Positions 8,612 to 17,298 of a stretch of DNA of 64,000 nt are shown piece after piece. Position 1 is the first letter of the stretch; every line of letters begins with the position of its first letter. This DNA is from Terripilifer sp031921685 (lineage in GTDB: Bacteria > Pseudomonadota > Alphaproteobacteria > Rhizobiales > Beijerinckiaceae): NCBI RefSeq assembly GCF_031921685.1, contig NZ_JAPDHU010000002.1:310001-374000 (forward strand), read 5' to 3'. A program made the translations under genes and the position numbers. The notes beneath the pieces were generated by a model. It was not told the DNA's origin and did no database searches. It worked only from the letters and a program-made list of their open reading frames with translations.

Positions 8612-9756
8612 CGGGCATAGCCCCGGATGGCCGGCTGGCGCACCAGTTTGGCACTACCCCGCCATGCACCTGTTTGTTTGATCATCAGCCAAGTTGCGCC
8701 GAGGAAGGCGCCGATCGGTATCCCGTAAACGAGGACGATGGCCCAGCCGGAGCGCTGGAACACGGCGGAGGCGCCGAATCCGGCCAGACGGATCAGCAGA
8801 ACCGCCACCACCGCGGCGGCGATGGCCACACCGCGTCCTTGTCGCGTCGTGCGGGCCTGGCCGAGCGCCAGGAAGGCGATCATGGCGAAGGTCAGCACAT
8901 AGAGCGGCCCGGCGAAGCGGTCGTGCAGCTCGGCCCGGTAGCGGCCGTAGAAAGTCTGGGTGTAGACGTCCGCTTTGCCGACGTCGAAAGTGAGGAGGTC
9001 CCAGGTCGAGCGTTCGCGCGGCTTCAGGATGATGCCATCTTCCTTGGCGCTGAACTGAGCAAGATCAAGGGCATAGCTTTCGAAGGAGACGAGGGCCGGC
9101 TCGCTGTCCTTGCGCGTTTGGCGCTGCACGAAGGCTTTGTTGAGGGTCAGGAAATTGCGGCCGTCGACCTCCACCGTGCCGCCGCTCTCGGCGATATAGG
9201 TGTTGACGATTTCCGGGTCGCTGCGGTCCTGGATGAAAATACCGAGCAGCGTGCCGCCGGGGCCGCGTTCCCGATAATGAAAGACGATGCCGTTGGTGAG
9301 GGGAACGAATTGGCCCTCGCGCACCAGGAAGGTGACGAAATCGGCGCGGACCTTGCTCAAAATGTCGCGAATATCGCGAAAACTGGCCGGCATCGCCCAA
9401 ATCGACATGCTGCCGACCAGAACCAGCACGGCCAGCGAGACGATGGCGAAGGGCCGCAGCAGCTTCCATTGCGACAGGCCCGATGCGCTCATGACGATCA
9501 GTTCGCTGTCGGCATTGAGCTTGTTGAGCGTGTAGAGAACGGCCCCGAACAGGGCCAGCGGTGCGATAATCGCCACCAGGGAGGGGATGGTCAGGCCGGT
9601 GATGAGAAAGAACACCGCCAGCGTCTGGCCCTTGGAGGCAACGAGGTCGATCTCTCGCAGAGCCTGGGAAATCCACACGACGAGCGTCAGCAGGCCCAGG
9701 CAGGCCACGAAGGCAAGTGCGCAATTGCGCAGGATATACCGTTCGACGATGTTCAT
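8608..9756 (-). CDS. lptF: LPS export ABC transporter permease LptF
   Basis: A 382-residue permease, the partner of LptG in the LptB2FG lipopolysaccharide extractor. It begins with MNIVERYILRNC, the usual LptF start, followed by membrane helices at about 13-32, 45-65 and 95-120. The coupling block LNADSELIVMSASGLSQWK is the counterpart of the LptG segment that contacts LptB. A large periplasmic domain precedes three C-terminal helices. It is the first gene of the minus-strand operon; the 206 bases upstream contain a palindromic repeat element and must also hold the operon promoter. Confidence 0.94.
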   Translation of the reverse strand: MNIVERYILRNCALAFVACLGLLTLVVWISQALREIDLVASKGQTLAVFFLITGLTIPSLVAIIAPLALFGAVLYTLNKLNADSELIVMSASGLSQWKLLRPFAIVSLAVLVLVGSMSIWAMPASFRDIRDILSKVRADFVTFLVREGQFVPLTNGIVFHYRERGPGGTLLGIFIQDRSDPEIVNTYIAESGGTVEVDGRNFLTLNKAFVQRQTRKDSEPALVSFESYALDLAQFSAKEDGIILKPRERSTWDLLTFDVGKADVYTQTFYGRYRAELHDRFAGPLYVLTFAMIAFLALGQARTTRQGRGVAIAAAVVAVLLIRLAGFGASAVFQRSGWAIVLVYGIPIGAFLGATWLMIKQTGAWRGSAKLVRQPAIRGYAR

Positions 9757-9763
9757 GCCGCCC

Positions 9764-9862
9764 CTAGAGCAAACCGCGTTTCGTGAGAAACGTGCTTGTG
9801 CCCCCGACCTTTTATCTCACGGGATTTTCGCGAAAAACCGGCATCCACTTTTTCGCTTCCCG
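9764..9862. repeat. Palindromic intergenic repeat (REP-like, two stem-loops)
   Basis: Two perfect short inverted repeats lie side by side between lptF and the dehalogenase-like gene: CGTTTC/GAAACG at 9777-9792 with a four-base loop, and GCGAAAAA/TTTTTCGC at 9830-9856 around CCGGCATCCAC. The sequence layout (CTAGAGC at one end, CCGGNNTCCACTTTT in the second hairpin) resembles a dispersed intergenic element that I recall from many Hyphomicrobiales genomes. I found no second copy in this window, so the repeat status rests on that recollection plus the visible hairpins. Confidence 0.5.
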
Positions 9863-9962
9863 CTTCAAAGACTGCAGGCCTAGATCGTTCGGTTCGGAAC
9901 ATCAACTAGGCCACCACTTCTGCCCACTATAACTGGTGTAAGGCGGCAGTGAGGCACTGTTT

Positions 9963-10862
9963 TTAGGTCGAAAAGAATCGCAGCAGCGCCTGCGCTGTCT
10001 CTTTCGGCAATTGTTCGGCAAGATAATGGCCGCCGGGCAGGGTATAGCCCTCTACGTGCCGGGCGCGCTGCCGCCACAAGGCCAGAGTGTCGAAACAGCT
10101 CTCCATGACGCCATCCTTGCCCCAAAGCACCAGGAAAGGCGCTTCCACCATCTTGCCGCCGTCCGCATTGTCGTGGGCGATGTCGGTCGTGGCGGCGGCG
10201 CGATAGTCCTCGCAGTTGGCGTGAATTGTCTGTGGATTACGGAAACAGCGCATATATTCGGCCAGCGCCGCGGGATCGAACGGGGTGGATGCTGACTGGA
10301 CGCTGCGACCGCGCAGGAAATAGGCGTCCGGATCCGCGCCAATCAGCTTCTCCGGAAATGGCGCCGGCTGAATCAGGAAAAACCAGTGCCAATAGGCACG
10401 GGCGAAGGCGTCGTTGGTGCCAGCATACATTTCCCGGGTCGGCGCGATGTCGAGGACGGCGATTTTCTGGACCCGTGCCGCATGGTCGAGGGCAAGCCGA
10501 TGCGCCACCCGGCCGCCCCGGTCGTGGCCTGCGACCATGAACTGATCGAAGCCGTGCGCGCTCATCACTTCGGCCATGTCCTGGGCCATGGCTCGCTTGG
10601 TGTAAGGACCGTGATCCGCAGCGCTTTCCGGCTTGGAACTGTCGCCATAGCCGCGCAGATCGGCGACGACCACGGTGAATCGCTCGGCCAGGATCGGCGC
10701 CACCTTGTGCCACATGACGTGGGTTTGTGGAGAACCGTGCAGCAGCAGCAGGGGCGGGCCGGAACCGCCAATGCGCCCGTGGATGGTGGCCCCCGCCGTC
10801 TTGATATCGAACAGGCGGAATCCTGGGAAGAAACCGTCTGCATTTTCGCCTGCGTTCGACAC
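9963..10862 (-). CDS. Haloacetate dehalogenase-like alpha/beta hydrolase
   Basis: A 299-residue alpha/beta hydrolase whose active-site map follows fluoroacetate dehalogenase closely. Using the GTG start at 10862, the nucleophile is D114 in GHDRGGR, with carboxylate-binding R115 and R118, a second acidic residue D138, the halide-pocket residues H159 and W160 (YWHWFFL) and Y220 (EDYRAAA), and the general base H279 (PGGHYLAEQ). The N-terminal FFPGFRLFDI and LLLHGSPQTHVMWHKVAP blocks are also typical. The predicted reaction is hydrolytic C-F or C-Cl cleavage of haloacetates to glycolate, but many homologues prefer other substrates. The start was chosen because GAGGG lies six bases upstream; an in-frame ATG at 10943 would add 27 unconvincing residues. 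It is divergent from pepA. Confidence 0.8.
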   Translation of the reverse strand: MSNAGENADGFFPGFRLFDIKTAGATIHGRIGGSGPPLLLLHGSPQTHVMWHKVAPILAERFTVVVADLRGYGDSSKPESAADHGPYTKRAMAQDMAEVMSAHGFDQFMVAGHDRGGRVAHRLALDHAARVQKIAVLDIAPTREMYAGTNDAFARAYWHWFFLIQPAPFPEKLIGADPDAYFLRGRSVQSASTPFDPAALAEYMRCFRNPQTIHANCEDYRAAATTDIAHDNADGGKMVEAPFLVLWGKDGVMESCFDTLALWRQRARHVEGYTLPGGHYLAEQLPKETAQALLRFFST

Positions 10863-11131
10863 GTTCGCCCTCGTTTCAAAATCGGCGTGGCCTGATGGCC
10901 ACACCTCCAACCAAAGTGAAATCTGTTCTAACGCGTGGCGCAAAAGCTGTCGCTATCTCGCCGACGGCATTTTTCTTCGCGCCGCTGCTGGGCTAGAGCA
11001 GCGCACGAGGCCGGTTGCGTCGCGCCGTCTGCAAGCCCATGTTGCAAAACTTATATTGCTTGCAACCGGAATTGCGCCCAAAAGCGACACATCAGTGAAA
11101 TGCGCCCGGCGCGACGAAACGCGAGGATTTC

Positions 11132-12691
11132 ATGCCGCGGAATGTGACCATCGAATTTGCGCCCCTGTCGCCTGCCACCAAGAAGGCCGCCAAGGGCCGT
11201 GGCGGCGCCCAGACTCTGGTCGTCTTCGCCGGCGAGGACCTGAAACTTTCGGCGACCACCGAGAAACTGCTGGGCGCGGCAGGCGAAGTGCTGAAGCGTG
11301 CCGCCAAGACGGCGGGTTTCACCGGACGCAAGTCGTCGTCGCTGGAAATTCTGGCGCCCGAGGGGCTCGACGCCGAACGGCTGTTGGTGATCGGCACTGC
11401 GCAAGCCAAATCGGACAGTGCGAAATCGGACAATGCCAAAGCCGATAGCGATGAGGCGTCGAAGCTCGATTTCGTCACCCTCGGCGGTTTCACCATGGGC
11501 AAGCTCGGCAAGGGCGCGGTGAACATTCAGCTCGATCCGCCGAATGGCGCCGATGGCGGCGCGGCGGCGGACTTCGTGCTCGGCCTGCGTCTGCGCGCCT
11601 ATAAGTTCGATACCTATAAGACCAAGAAGACCGAGAACGGCGCCAAGGACGACAGCCTGAACATCGGCGTCGGTGTCGCCAATGTCGCCGAAGCCAAACG
11701 CGAGGCTGTCGCGCGCGATGCCATTGCCGATGGGACCTATGTGGCGCGCAATCTCGTCAACGAGCCGGCCAACATTCTCTATCCGGAAGAATTCGCCCGT
11801 CGCGCGCAGCAGCTCAAGAAGCTCGGCGTGCAGGTCGATGTGCTCGACGTGAAGCAGATGAAGAAGCTCGGCATGGGCGCGCTGCTCGGCGTCGGCCAGG
11901 GCTCGGTGCGCGAAAGCCGCATGGTCGTGATGCGCTGGAATGGCGCGCGCAACGCCAAGAGCAAACCCGTTGCCTTCATCGGCAAGGGCGTGACCTTCGA
12001 CACCGGCGGCATTTCGATCAAACCGGCCGGCGGCATGGAAGACATGAAGGGCGATATGGCGGGCGCGGCTTGCGTCGTCGGTCTGATGCATGCGCTCGCC
12101 GCCCGCAAGGCGAAAGTCAATGCCATCGGCGCCATCGGCCTCGTCGAGAACATGCCCGACGGCAATGCTCAGCGTCCGGGCGACATCGTCACCTCCATGT
12201 CGGGGCAGACGATCGAAGTCATCAATACCGACGCGGAAGGCCGCCTCGTGCTGGCCGACGTGCTCTGGTACATTCAGGACAAGTACAAGCCGCAGTTCAT
12301 GGTCAATCTGGCGACCTTGACCGGCGCCATCCTGGTGGCGCTCGGCAATGAATATGCCGGCCTGTTCAGCAACAACGATCAGTTGAGCACGCGGCTCGCC
12401 GCATCCGGCACCGAGACTGGCGAGCGCGTCTGGCGCATGCCGCTGGGCCCGGCTTATGACAAGCTGATCGATTCGAAATTCGCCGATATGAAGAATGTTG
12501 GCGGCCGGTTTGCCGGTTCCATCACTGCCGCGCAATTTTTGCAGCGCTTTGTCAACAAAGTGCCATGGGCGCATCTTGATATTGCCGGCACCGGCATGTC
12601 TTCGCCGGCCAATGACATCAACCAGAGCTGGGGTTCGGGCTGGGGCGTGCGCCTGCTCAACAATCTCGTCGCCAGTCACTACGAGGCATGA
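11132..12691 (+). CDS. pepA: Leucyl aminopeptidase (M17 family)
   Basis: A 519-residue M17 aminopeptidase that removes N-terminal residues from peptides in the cytoplasm using two metal ions. The family signature NTDAEGRL is at residues 365-372; metal ligands expected at K285, D290, D308, D367 and E369 are all present (GKGVTFDTGG, MKGDMAG). The N-terminal domain contains an unusual charged insert made of three five-residue repeats (residues 92-106, AKSDS/AKSDN/AKADS), which lengthens the linker after VIGTA. The gene starts a tightly packed operon with a secreted protein, holC and an MFS transporter. In some bacteria PepA also binds DNA; nothing here addresses that. Confidence 0.95.
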   Translation: MPRNVTIEFAPLSPATKKAAKGRGGAQTLVVFAGEDLKLSATTEKLLGAAGEVLKRAAKTAGFTGRKSSSLEILAPEGLDAERLLVIGTAQAKSDSAKSDNAKADSDEASKLDFVTLGGFTMGKLGKGAVNIQLDPPNGADGGAAADFVLGLRLRAYKFDTYKTKKTENGAKDDSLNIGVGVANVAEAKREAVARDAIADGTYVARNLVNEPANILYPEEFARRAQQLKKLGVQVDVLDVKQMKKLGMGALLGVGQGSVRESRMVVMRWNGARNAKSKPVAFIGKGVTFDTGGISIKPAGGMEDMKGDMAGAACVVGLMHALAARKAKVNAIGAIGLVENMPDGNAQRPGDIVTSMSGQTIEVINTDAEGRLVLADVLWYIQDKYKPQFMVNLATLTGAILVALGNEYAGLFSNNDQLSTRLAASGTETGERVWRMPLGPAYDKLIDSKFADMKNVGGRFAGSITAAQFLQRFVNKVPWAHLDIAGTGMSSPANDINQSWGSGWGVRLLNNLVASHYEA

Positions 12692-12695
12692 CACC

Positions 12696-13235
12696 ATGTC
12701 CGGGACGTTGAAAGTGCAGTTCGCGGGTTTAGCGATGTTGGCGGCAAGTCTCGCCGCCGTATCGCCTGTTGCCGCCGCCGCGCTGACCTGTGCTGAGTTT
12801 CAAGACACTTTCGCCCATGCGGTGCCGGAATTGTCGCCGCAATTCGGTCGCTCCGTGGTGGTCTCGCGCGGTGTGCGCGGCGACACGCGCGAACTGACCA
12901 CCAATTCGGCCGTGGAAGGTCGCTTGACCTGCGACGGCACGCGTTTCGTACGCTTCGAGGTGCAGTTGCAGATGCCCTCGACACCCGCCGGCCGCGATGC
13001 CTTCTTCCGCGTGCAGCTCGCCGCCGCCATGGCCGGGCTGAAATGGTCGCGCAATCGCGCCACCCAGAACATCATCGGCATGAGCGGCGAGGCGGCGGAT
13101 TATCTGCGTGCTTCCGAAGAGCGCGGCGACGTCTCGGTCTCCGGCAAGGTCGAACGCCACGCGGGAGCGGCGGGCGATCTCGCGGCGATGTGGACGAAAA
13201 CCGATCGTACCTTCATCGTCCTCGCTTACGACTAG
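12696..13235 (+). CDS. Secreted protein of unknown function
   Basis: A 179-residue protein with a clear signal peptide: hydrophobic core LAMLAASLAAVSPVAAAA and expected cleavage near residue 29. The mature part is soluble, contains two cysteines (in LTCAEF and LTCDGTRF) that may form a disulfide, and I recognise no domain. It begins four bases after the pepA stop, preceded by GAGG, and ends eight bases before holC, so it is embedded in the pepA-holC operon. The position suggests a conserved lineage-specific gene, but no function can be assigned. Confidence 0.8.
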   Translation: MSGTLKVQFAGLAMLAASLAAVSPVAAAALTCAEFQDTFAHAVPELSPQFGRSVVVSRGVRGDTRELTTNSAVEGRLTCDGTRFVRFEVQLQMPSTPAGRDAFFRVQLAAAMAGLKWSRNRATQNIIGMSGEAADYLRASEERGDVSVSGKVERHAGAAGDLAAMWTKTDRTFIVLAYD

Positions 13236-13243
13236 CCAGGGTC

Positions 13244-13702
13244 ATGACGGAGGTTTGGTTCTACCATCTCACCCGTCAGCCGCTGGAGCGGGTCTTGCCG
13301 GCGCTGCTGGAAAAGACCTTGCAGCGAGGCTGGCGGGCCGTGGTGCAGTCGGGCAGCGAGGAGCGGATCGCCTTCCTCGACGATCTTCTGTGGACCTATG
13401 CGGATTCGAGTTTCCTGGCGCATGGTACGGCGCGCGATGGCGACGCCGAGATGATGCCGGTGTTTCTCACCGTCGATGCCGCAAATCCCAATGGCGCACA
13501 GGCGCGTTTCATGGTCGATGGCGCCGATGTAGCTGCTATTGGCGCCGACAGCACCTATGAGCGTGTTCTGATCCTTTTCGACGGCAACGACGACGATCAA
13601 TTGGCCGCAGCGCGCGCCAATTGGAAGCGGCTGAAGGACGCCGGTCTCGCGGTCTCTTACTGGCAGCAGGCCGAAACAGGCGGTTGGGACAAGAAAGCCT
13701 GA
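13244..13702 (+). CDS. holC: DNA polymerase III chi subunit
   Basis: HolC links the clamp-loader complex to single-stranded DNA-binding protein at the replication fork. The 152-residue product starts EVWFYHLTRQPLERVLPALL and contains KTLQRGWRAVV and DDLLWTYADSSFLAHG, the conserved blocks of the chi family, then the PVFLT and ANPNGA segments. Length matches the family. A CAGGG ribosome site precedes the ATG at 13244, eight bases after the upstream stop. A pepA-holC pairing is common in proteobacteria, which supports the call. Confidence 0.93.
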   Translation: MTEVWFYHLTRQPLERVLPALLEKTLQRGWRAVVQSGSEERIAFLDDLLWTYADSSFLAHGTARDGDAEMMPVFLTVDAANPNGAQARFMVDGADVAAIGADSTYERVLILFDGNDDDQLAAARANWKRLKDAGLAVSYWQQAETGGWDKKA

Positions 13703-13725
13703 CGCATTAAGCGGAGCGAAACAGC

Positions 13726-14910
13726 GTGGGAGGCCAGAGGGACGATGCGGCGGTAGCGGCCGGTTTTATCGATGCGCGGGCCCGCGGCGAATTCATCGCC
13801 ATCTGTCTCGTCGGCTTTTTCTTCTCTTTCACCAACAACTACTCGTCGCTGCTGGCGATCGTCTTCGAACGCTCCGGCCATTCGCTGCAGGACGCGGGCC
13901 TGCTGCTGAGCCTGTTCGCCATTCCCGCCATGCTGGCGGCTTTGCTGTCGAGCATGATCTGCGCGCGCATCGGTATCCTGCCGACCGTGCGGCTGGCGAT
14001 CTTCCTCACCATGATCGGCATGGGAAGCATCGCTTTCACGCGCGAAAGCTTTTGGCTGTCGTTGCTGGCACGCCTGATACAGGGGGCGGGAGTGGGCCTG
14101 TTTTTGCCGGCGGCGATGGTCTATTCGCAGAGCCGGATCAATCGCAAACGCTTCGTCTATTTCATCACCGTCTTTTCCGCCGTCATCCCGCTAGCCGCTA
14201 TTGCGCCGCCCATCGGTGCCTGGACGCTGGAGCACTATGGCTTCGCTACGCTTTTCGCGGAAGCCGCACTGCCCTCGGCTTTTGCCATCGCCATCACCTA
14301 TCTGTTGCGCGCAGCGGCGCGGCCGAGCGACAGCGGCGGTCTCAATCTTGGTGCTGGTCTGCAGAAGCGGCTGCTGTTGCCCTATGCGACGATCCTGATC
14401 GGCGGCATGCTCTATGGCTATTCGACCAGCTATCTCGCCGCAGACCTGCATCAGCGCGCCATTGCTCTGGCCGCTTTCTATGTGCCCTCATCCATCGCTT
14501 TGGTGGCGATGCGTTTCGTGGCCATGCGCGTGCTGGCGTCGATGGCACTGCCGGTTCTCGTGATCGCGAGCCTCGGCACTTATGCTGCGGGTTTTGCGCT
14601 GATCGCTCTGGCGAACGGGCCGCTGCTGATGATCGTCGGCGCGCTCGCTTATGGCATCGGCAACAGCATCATGCTACCGGTGGTCGCCGCATGGGTGGTC
14701 GAAGGGCTTGAGCCGCAGGATCGCTCCGGTCCGCAGTCCGTTAACATCTCCTCGTTCTACTTCGGTCTTTATGCGACGCCGTGGCCGATCGCCCATCTCA
14801 TCGCCGGCGTCGGTTACATCGCGACCGAATGGATCATCGCGGCGATCGCTGTCGCGATGATGATGGCTGTCGCGGGCTTCGTCCTGCGCCCGGCGCGAAC
14901 GAACGTTTGA
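13726..14910 (+). CDS. MFS transporter
   Basis: A 394-residue major facilitator superfamily protein with about 12 hydrophobic helices. The loop after helix 2 carries CARIGILPTVRL, a loose version of the family motif A region. The GTG start at 13726 has GGAGCG upstream, 23 bases after the holC stop, so it may be cotranscribed with pepA-holC. The substrate is not predictable; sugar, drug or organic acid are all possible. The sequence ends in a short basic tail. Downstream, base composition falls sharply, marking the border with the next gene cluster. Confidence 0.85.
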   Translation: MGGQRDDAAVAAGFIDARARGEFIAICLVGFFFSFTNNYSSLLAIVFERSGHSLQDAGLLLSLFAIPAMLAALLSSMICARIGILPTVRLAIFLTMIGMGSIAFTRESFWLSLLARLIQGAGVGLFLPAAMVYSQSRINRKRFVYFITVFSAVIPLAAIAPPIGAWTLEHYGFATLFAEAALPSAFAIAITYLLRAAARPSDSGGLNLGAGLQKRLLLPYATILIGGMLYGYSTSYLAADLHQRAIALAAFYVPSSIALVAMRFVAMRVLASMALPVLVIASLGTYAAGFALIALANGPLLMIVGALAYGIGNSIMLPVVAAWVVEGLEPQDRSGPQSVNISSFYFGLYATPWPIAHLIAGVGYIATEWIIAAIAVAMMMAVAGFVLRPARTNV

Positions 14911-15380
14911 GTGCCTACGGCATAAAACAGACTATAATCAAAATTTATTTGCGCCACTTGAAGTCCCTTCCGTTGGGCTGTCGGCAATTCATTGTCCTGC
15001 CGATAGTCGCAATATCATGGATATAATTACCCTTGTTTCATTGCCGGCGGCATCAAGCCTATCCATGGCCATACGCAACTGCCGTATTGACAATTCGAGT
15101 ATAGTCGATAATTTTTAGGCGTGAGCTGCTTCACGCGGCTAAGGCATATCAGGATAGGGAGAAGGGCCTGTTGGAAGCGCGGCCGTTCCAGGCGCAGCGC
15201 TTATCGTGACCGATACGGTTGATCTCGATTGTTCCGCTTCCTCGTCAAGAGGCGCTGACACCGGCTGCTTTACAGCTCGTGTCATGCGCTTTCTGAACCG
15301 CGGCTCGCATGAGCCGGCGGACGGTGAAGTGCGGTCTCTCGATCAAATGATGATTGAACGCAGAAGAGTCGGAGAGAGGC
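14911..15380. other. 470-base AT-richer intergenic region upstream of the BKACE cluster
   Basis: No convincing gene is present. The first 220 bases are noticeably richer in A and T than the flanking genes. The region contains a candidate sigma-70 promoter at 15087-15114 and an inverted repeat at 15119-15136 (listed separately), leaving a leader of about 250 bases before the BKACE start. A short open frame from 15206 overlaps the real gene in another frame and is not supported. Confidence 0.6.
15087..15136 (+). promoter_or_regulatory. Candidate promoter and operator of the BKACE-Bug-cyclase operon
   Basis: A consensus -35 box TTGACA (15087-15092) is followed after 16 bases by TAATTT (15109-15114). 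Immediately downstream is a perfect inverted repeat, GCGTGA-N6-TCACGC (15119-15136), which would overlap the transcription start. This is the expected layout of a repressor site; the TetR protein encoded at the end of the operon is one candidate, although its own upstream palindrome has a different sequence. Confidence 0.5.
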
Positions 15381-16268
15381 ATGTCCAGGAAAGTGATGGT
15401 CACCGTTGCGCCGACGGGAGGAATGGCGAAGAAGTCGCAGAATCCACACCTGCCGACCCAGCCGGAAGAAATTGCCGAAACCTTGAAGAATTGTACCAAG
15501 GCCGGCGCTTCCATCGCGGCGATTCATGCCCGGCGGGCGGACGATCAAGCCACGTGCGATCCGGCGATCTACAAAAAGATCAATGATCTCGTCAAAGAGC
15601 GTTGCGACATCATCATCAACAATTCAACAGGTGGCGGCATCGACGGGGATGTCGTGGTCCAACGTTCCGATGGTCTTTGGGAGTCGGATTTCGAACATCG
15701 CATGCTCGGCATCGAGGCTGAGGCCGAGATGGCGACCTTTGACGGCTTCACGGTCGCCGCCACATTCGATGGCCGCGAGATCATCGTTCCGACGACGCCA
15801 TCCCAGTGCAACCGATTGGCGACGGCCCTTCAGGAGAAAGGGATCAAGCCGGAGTGGGAGGTCTTTAACCCAGCCCATATTCTGCAAGACCTGACGAGGC
15901 TCATCAAAGCCGGCTTCGACAAGCCGCCTTATTACGTCAACATCGTCCTTGGCGCCGAGCGTGGCTTCCAGGGCGGTATGCCTTATTCGACCGACGTTCT
16001 CTCATCGATGGTCAGCCTGCTGCCGCCACAATCCGTCTTCTGTGTCTCGGCCATCGGCAATGCGCAGCTTCCCGCGACGACGCAGGCGATTTTGCTGGGC
16101 GGCCATGTGCGCGTCGGCCTTGAAGACAATCTGATGTATGCGCGCGGCGTCCATGCCACCAACGAAATGCTTGTCGAACGGCAGGTTCGCATCATTCGGG
16201 AACTGGGTATGGAGCCCGCGAGCCCGGCCGAGGCGCGAGAGATGATCGGTTTGCCGGCCAGGCGGTGA
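15381..16268 (+). CDS. Beta-keto acid cleavage enzyme family protein (BKACE, DUF849)
   Basis: A 295-residue protein of the DUF849/BKACE family, TIM-barrel enzymes that use zinc and acetyl-CoA to split beta-keto acids into acetoacetate and an acyl-CoA. Family blocks include VTVAPTGGMAKKSQNPHLP at the N-terminus, NNSTGGGIDGD in the middle and GGHVRVGLEDNLMYARG near the C-terminus. In the founding member Kce the zinc site includes an H-x-H pair in strand 2; here the matching block reads AAIHARR, so only one histidine (H49) is evident and the metal site or subgroup differs. GGAGAGAGG precedes the ATG at 15381. It is followed closely by a substrate-binding protein and a cyclase, suggesting a keto-acid catabolic operon. 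Confidence 0.85.
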   Translation: MSRKVMVTVAPTGGMAKKSQNPHLPTQPEEIAETLKNCTKAGASIAAIHARRADDQATCDPAIYKKINDLVKERCDIIINNSTGGGIDGDVVVQRSDGLWESDFEHRMLGIEAEAEMATFDGFTVAATFDGREIIVPTTPSQCNRLATALQEKGIKPEWEVFNPAHILQDLTRLIKAGFDKPPYYVNIVLGAERGFQGGMPYSTDVLSSMVSLLPPQSVFCVSAIGNAQLPATTQAILLGGHVRVGLEDNLMYARGVHATNEMLVERQVRIIRELGMEPASPAEAREMIGLPARR

Positions 16269-16309
16269 AGGGAAAGCAGAAGCTCACGATAAGACTTGGA
16301 GGGGTCTCA

Positions 16310-17281
16310 ATGTTTGCGCGTCGTTCCGTGCTTTCGTGTTTGTCGGTCTTGTTGTTGACCGGCCTGTCAACGCCATACCTGCAAGCGCAGGACTATCCCA
16401 ATCGCGAGATACGTTTGATCGTCGGCTTTCCGCCGGGGACGGGTGCCGATGTCAACGTTCGCTACTTCGCCGAAAAGCTTCGTGTTCTCGCCGGCAAGAC
16501 CATCGTCGTCGAAAACAAGCCGGGCGCGAACAGCAATGTGGCGACCGAATATGTCGCGCGTTCGAAGCCTGACGGCTATACGATCTATCCCTTCTCGGCG
16601 ACAACGGTCGCCGCGTCGCAGCATCTCTACAAAAGTCCGCCCGTCGATGTCGGCAAGGCGTTGGAGGTCATCGCGACCATCAATACCTTGCCCTTCACGC
16701 TCGCGGTTGATGCCAAAAGCCCCTATAAAACCGTGGCCGAATTGACGCAGGCGATGAAGAAGAAGGGCGCCGGCGCGTCCTTTGCTACGTCGACCACGGT
16801 CGGCACGATCATGGGCGCCCTCTACAATCAGGCTGCCGGCCTTGAGGCGGTGGAGATTGCCTATCGCAATCCGGCTGATGCGCTCGGAGAGATGGAAAGC
16901 GGCCGGATTGACTACGGCTTGTTTGACTCGGTTTTTGCTCTCGCGCAGATGCGCCAGGGCAGCATGCGCATTCTTGCCGTCAGCTCGGGTGAACGCTCGC
17001 AGGTCGTCCCTGACATTCCGACCATGAAAGAATCTGGTGTGCCCATTGATCTCACCAGCTGGTGGGGGGTGATGGTGCCGGTCGGCATGCCACGGCCGAT
17101 CGCGCAGAAGATCGGCGATTGGTTCACGCAGATCGTCAAGACCGAGGACGCACGGAAGTTTCTCGCCATCGGCGGCGGCGATCCGCTGTTCCGCACGCCT
17201 GAAGAAGCCAATGCCATGTTCCATGCCGCCATTCAGCAGTGGGGCGAATATGTGCGTATGGCGAAGATTCCGCTGAATTAA
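16310..17281 (+). CDS. Tripartite tricarboxylate transporter substrate-binding protein (Bug/TctC family)
   Basis: A 323-residue periplasmic binding protein with a signal peptide (core LSCLSVLLLTGLST, cleavage expected near LQA-QDYP). The mature start QDYPNREIRLIVGFPPGTGADVN and the VVENKPGANSNVATEYVAR block are hallmarks of Bug proteins, which bind carboxylates through backbone and water contacts. GGAGGGG lies before the ATG at 16310. No TctA or TctB membrane subunit is nearby, which is usual for this expanded family. The stop overlaps an ATG, but the next gene probably starts at the GTG 18 bases further. Operon context suggests the ligand is the keto acid, or its precursor, handled by the neighbouring BKACE enzyme. 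Confidence 0.9.
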   Translation: MFARRSVLSCLSVLLLTGLSTPYLQAQDYPNREIRLIVGFPPGTGADVNVRYFAEKLRVLAGKTIVVENKPGANSNVATEYVARSKPDGYTIYPFSATTVAASQHLYKSPPVDVGKALEVIATINTLPFTLAVDAKSPYKTVAELTQAMKKKGAGASFATSTTVGTIMGALYNQAAGLEAVEIAYRNPADALGEMESGRIDYGLFDSVFALAQMRQGSMRILAVSSGERSQVVPDIPTMKESGVPIDLTSWWGVMVPVGMPRPIAQKIGDWFTQIVKTEDARKFLAIGGGDPLFRTPEEANAMFHAAIQQWGEYVRMAKIPLN

Positions 17282-17298
17282 TGAACTGGAGGCGCATC

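Noticed and set aside
7527..8669. N-terminal extension of the lptD frame by about 380 residues
   Set aside because: The extension overlaps all of lptG in another frame, is Arg/Pro-rich, and LptD has a signal peptide and a strong ribosome site at 7526.
11051..12697. A 548-residue open frame antisense to pepA
   Set aside because: It lies entirely opposite a well-supported gene, has a low-complexity His/Glu/Arg/Ala composition typical of reverse frames in GC-rich DNA, and shows no domain.
15206..15586. Short 126-residue open frame before the BKACE gene
   Set aside because: Most of it overlaps the BKACE gene in a different frame and it has no recognisable protein features.
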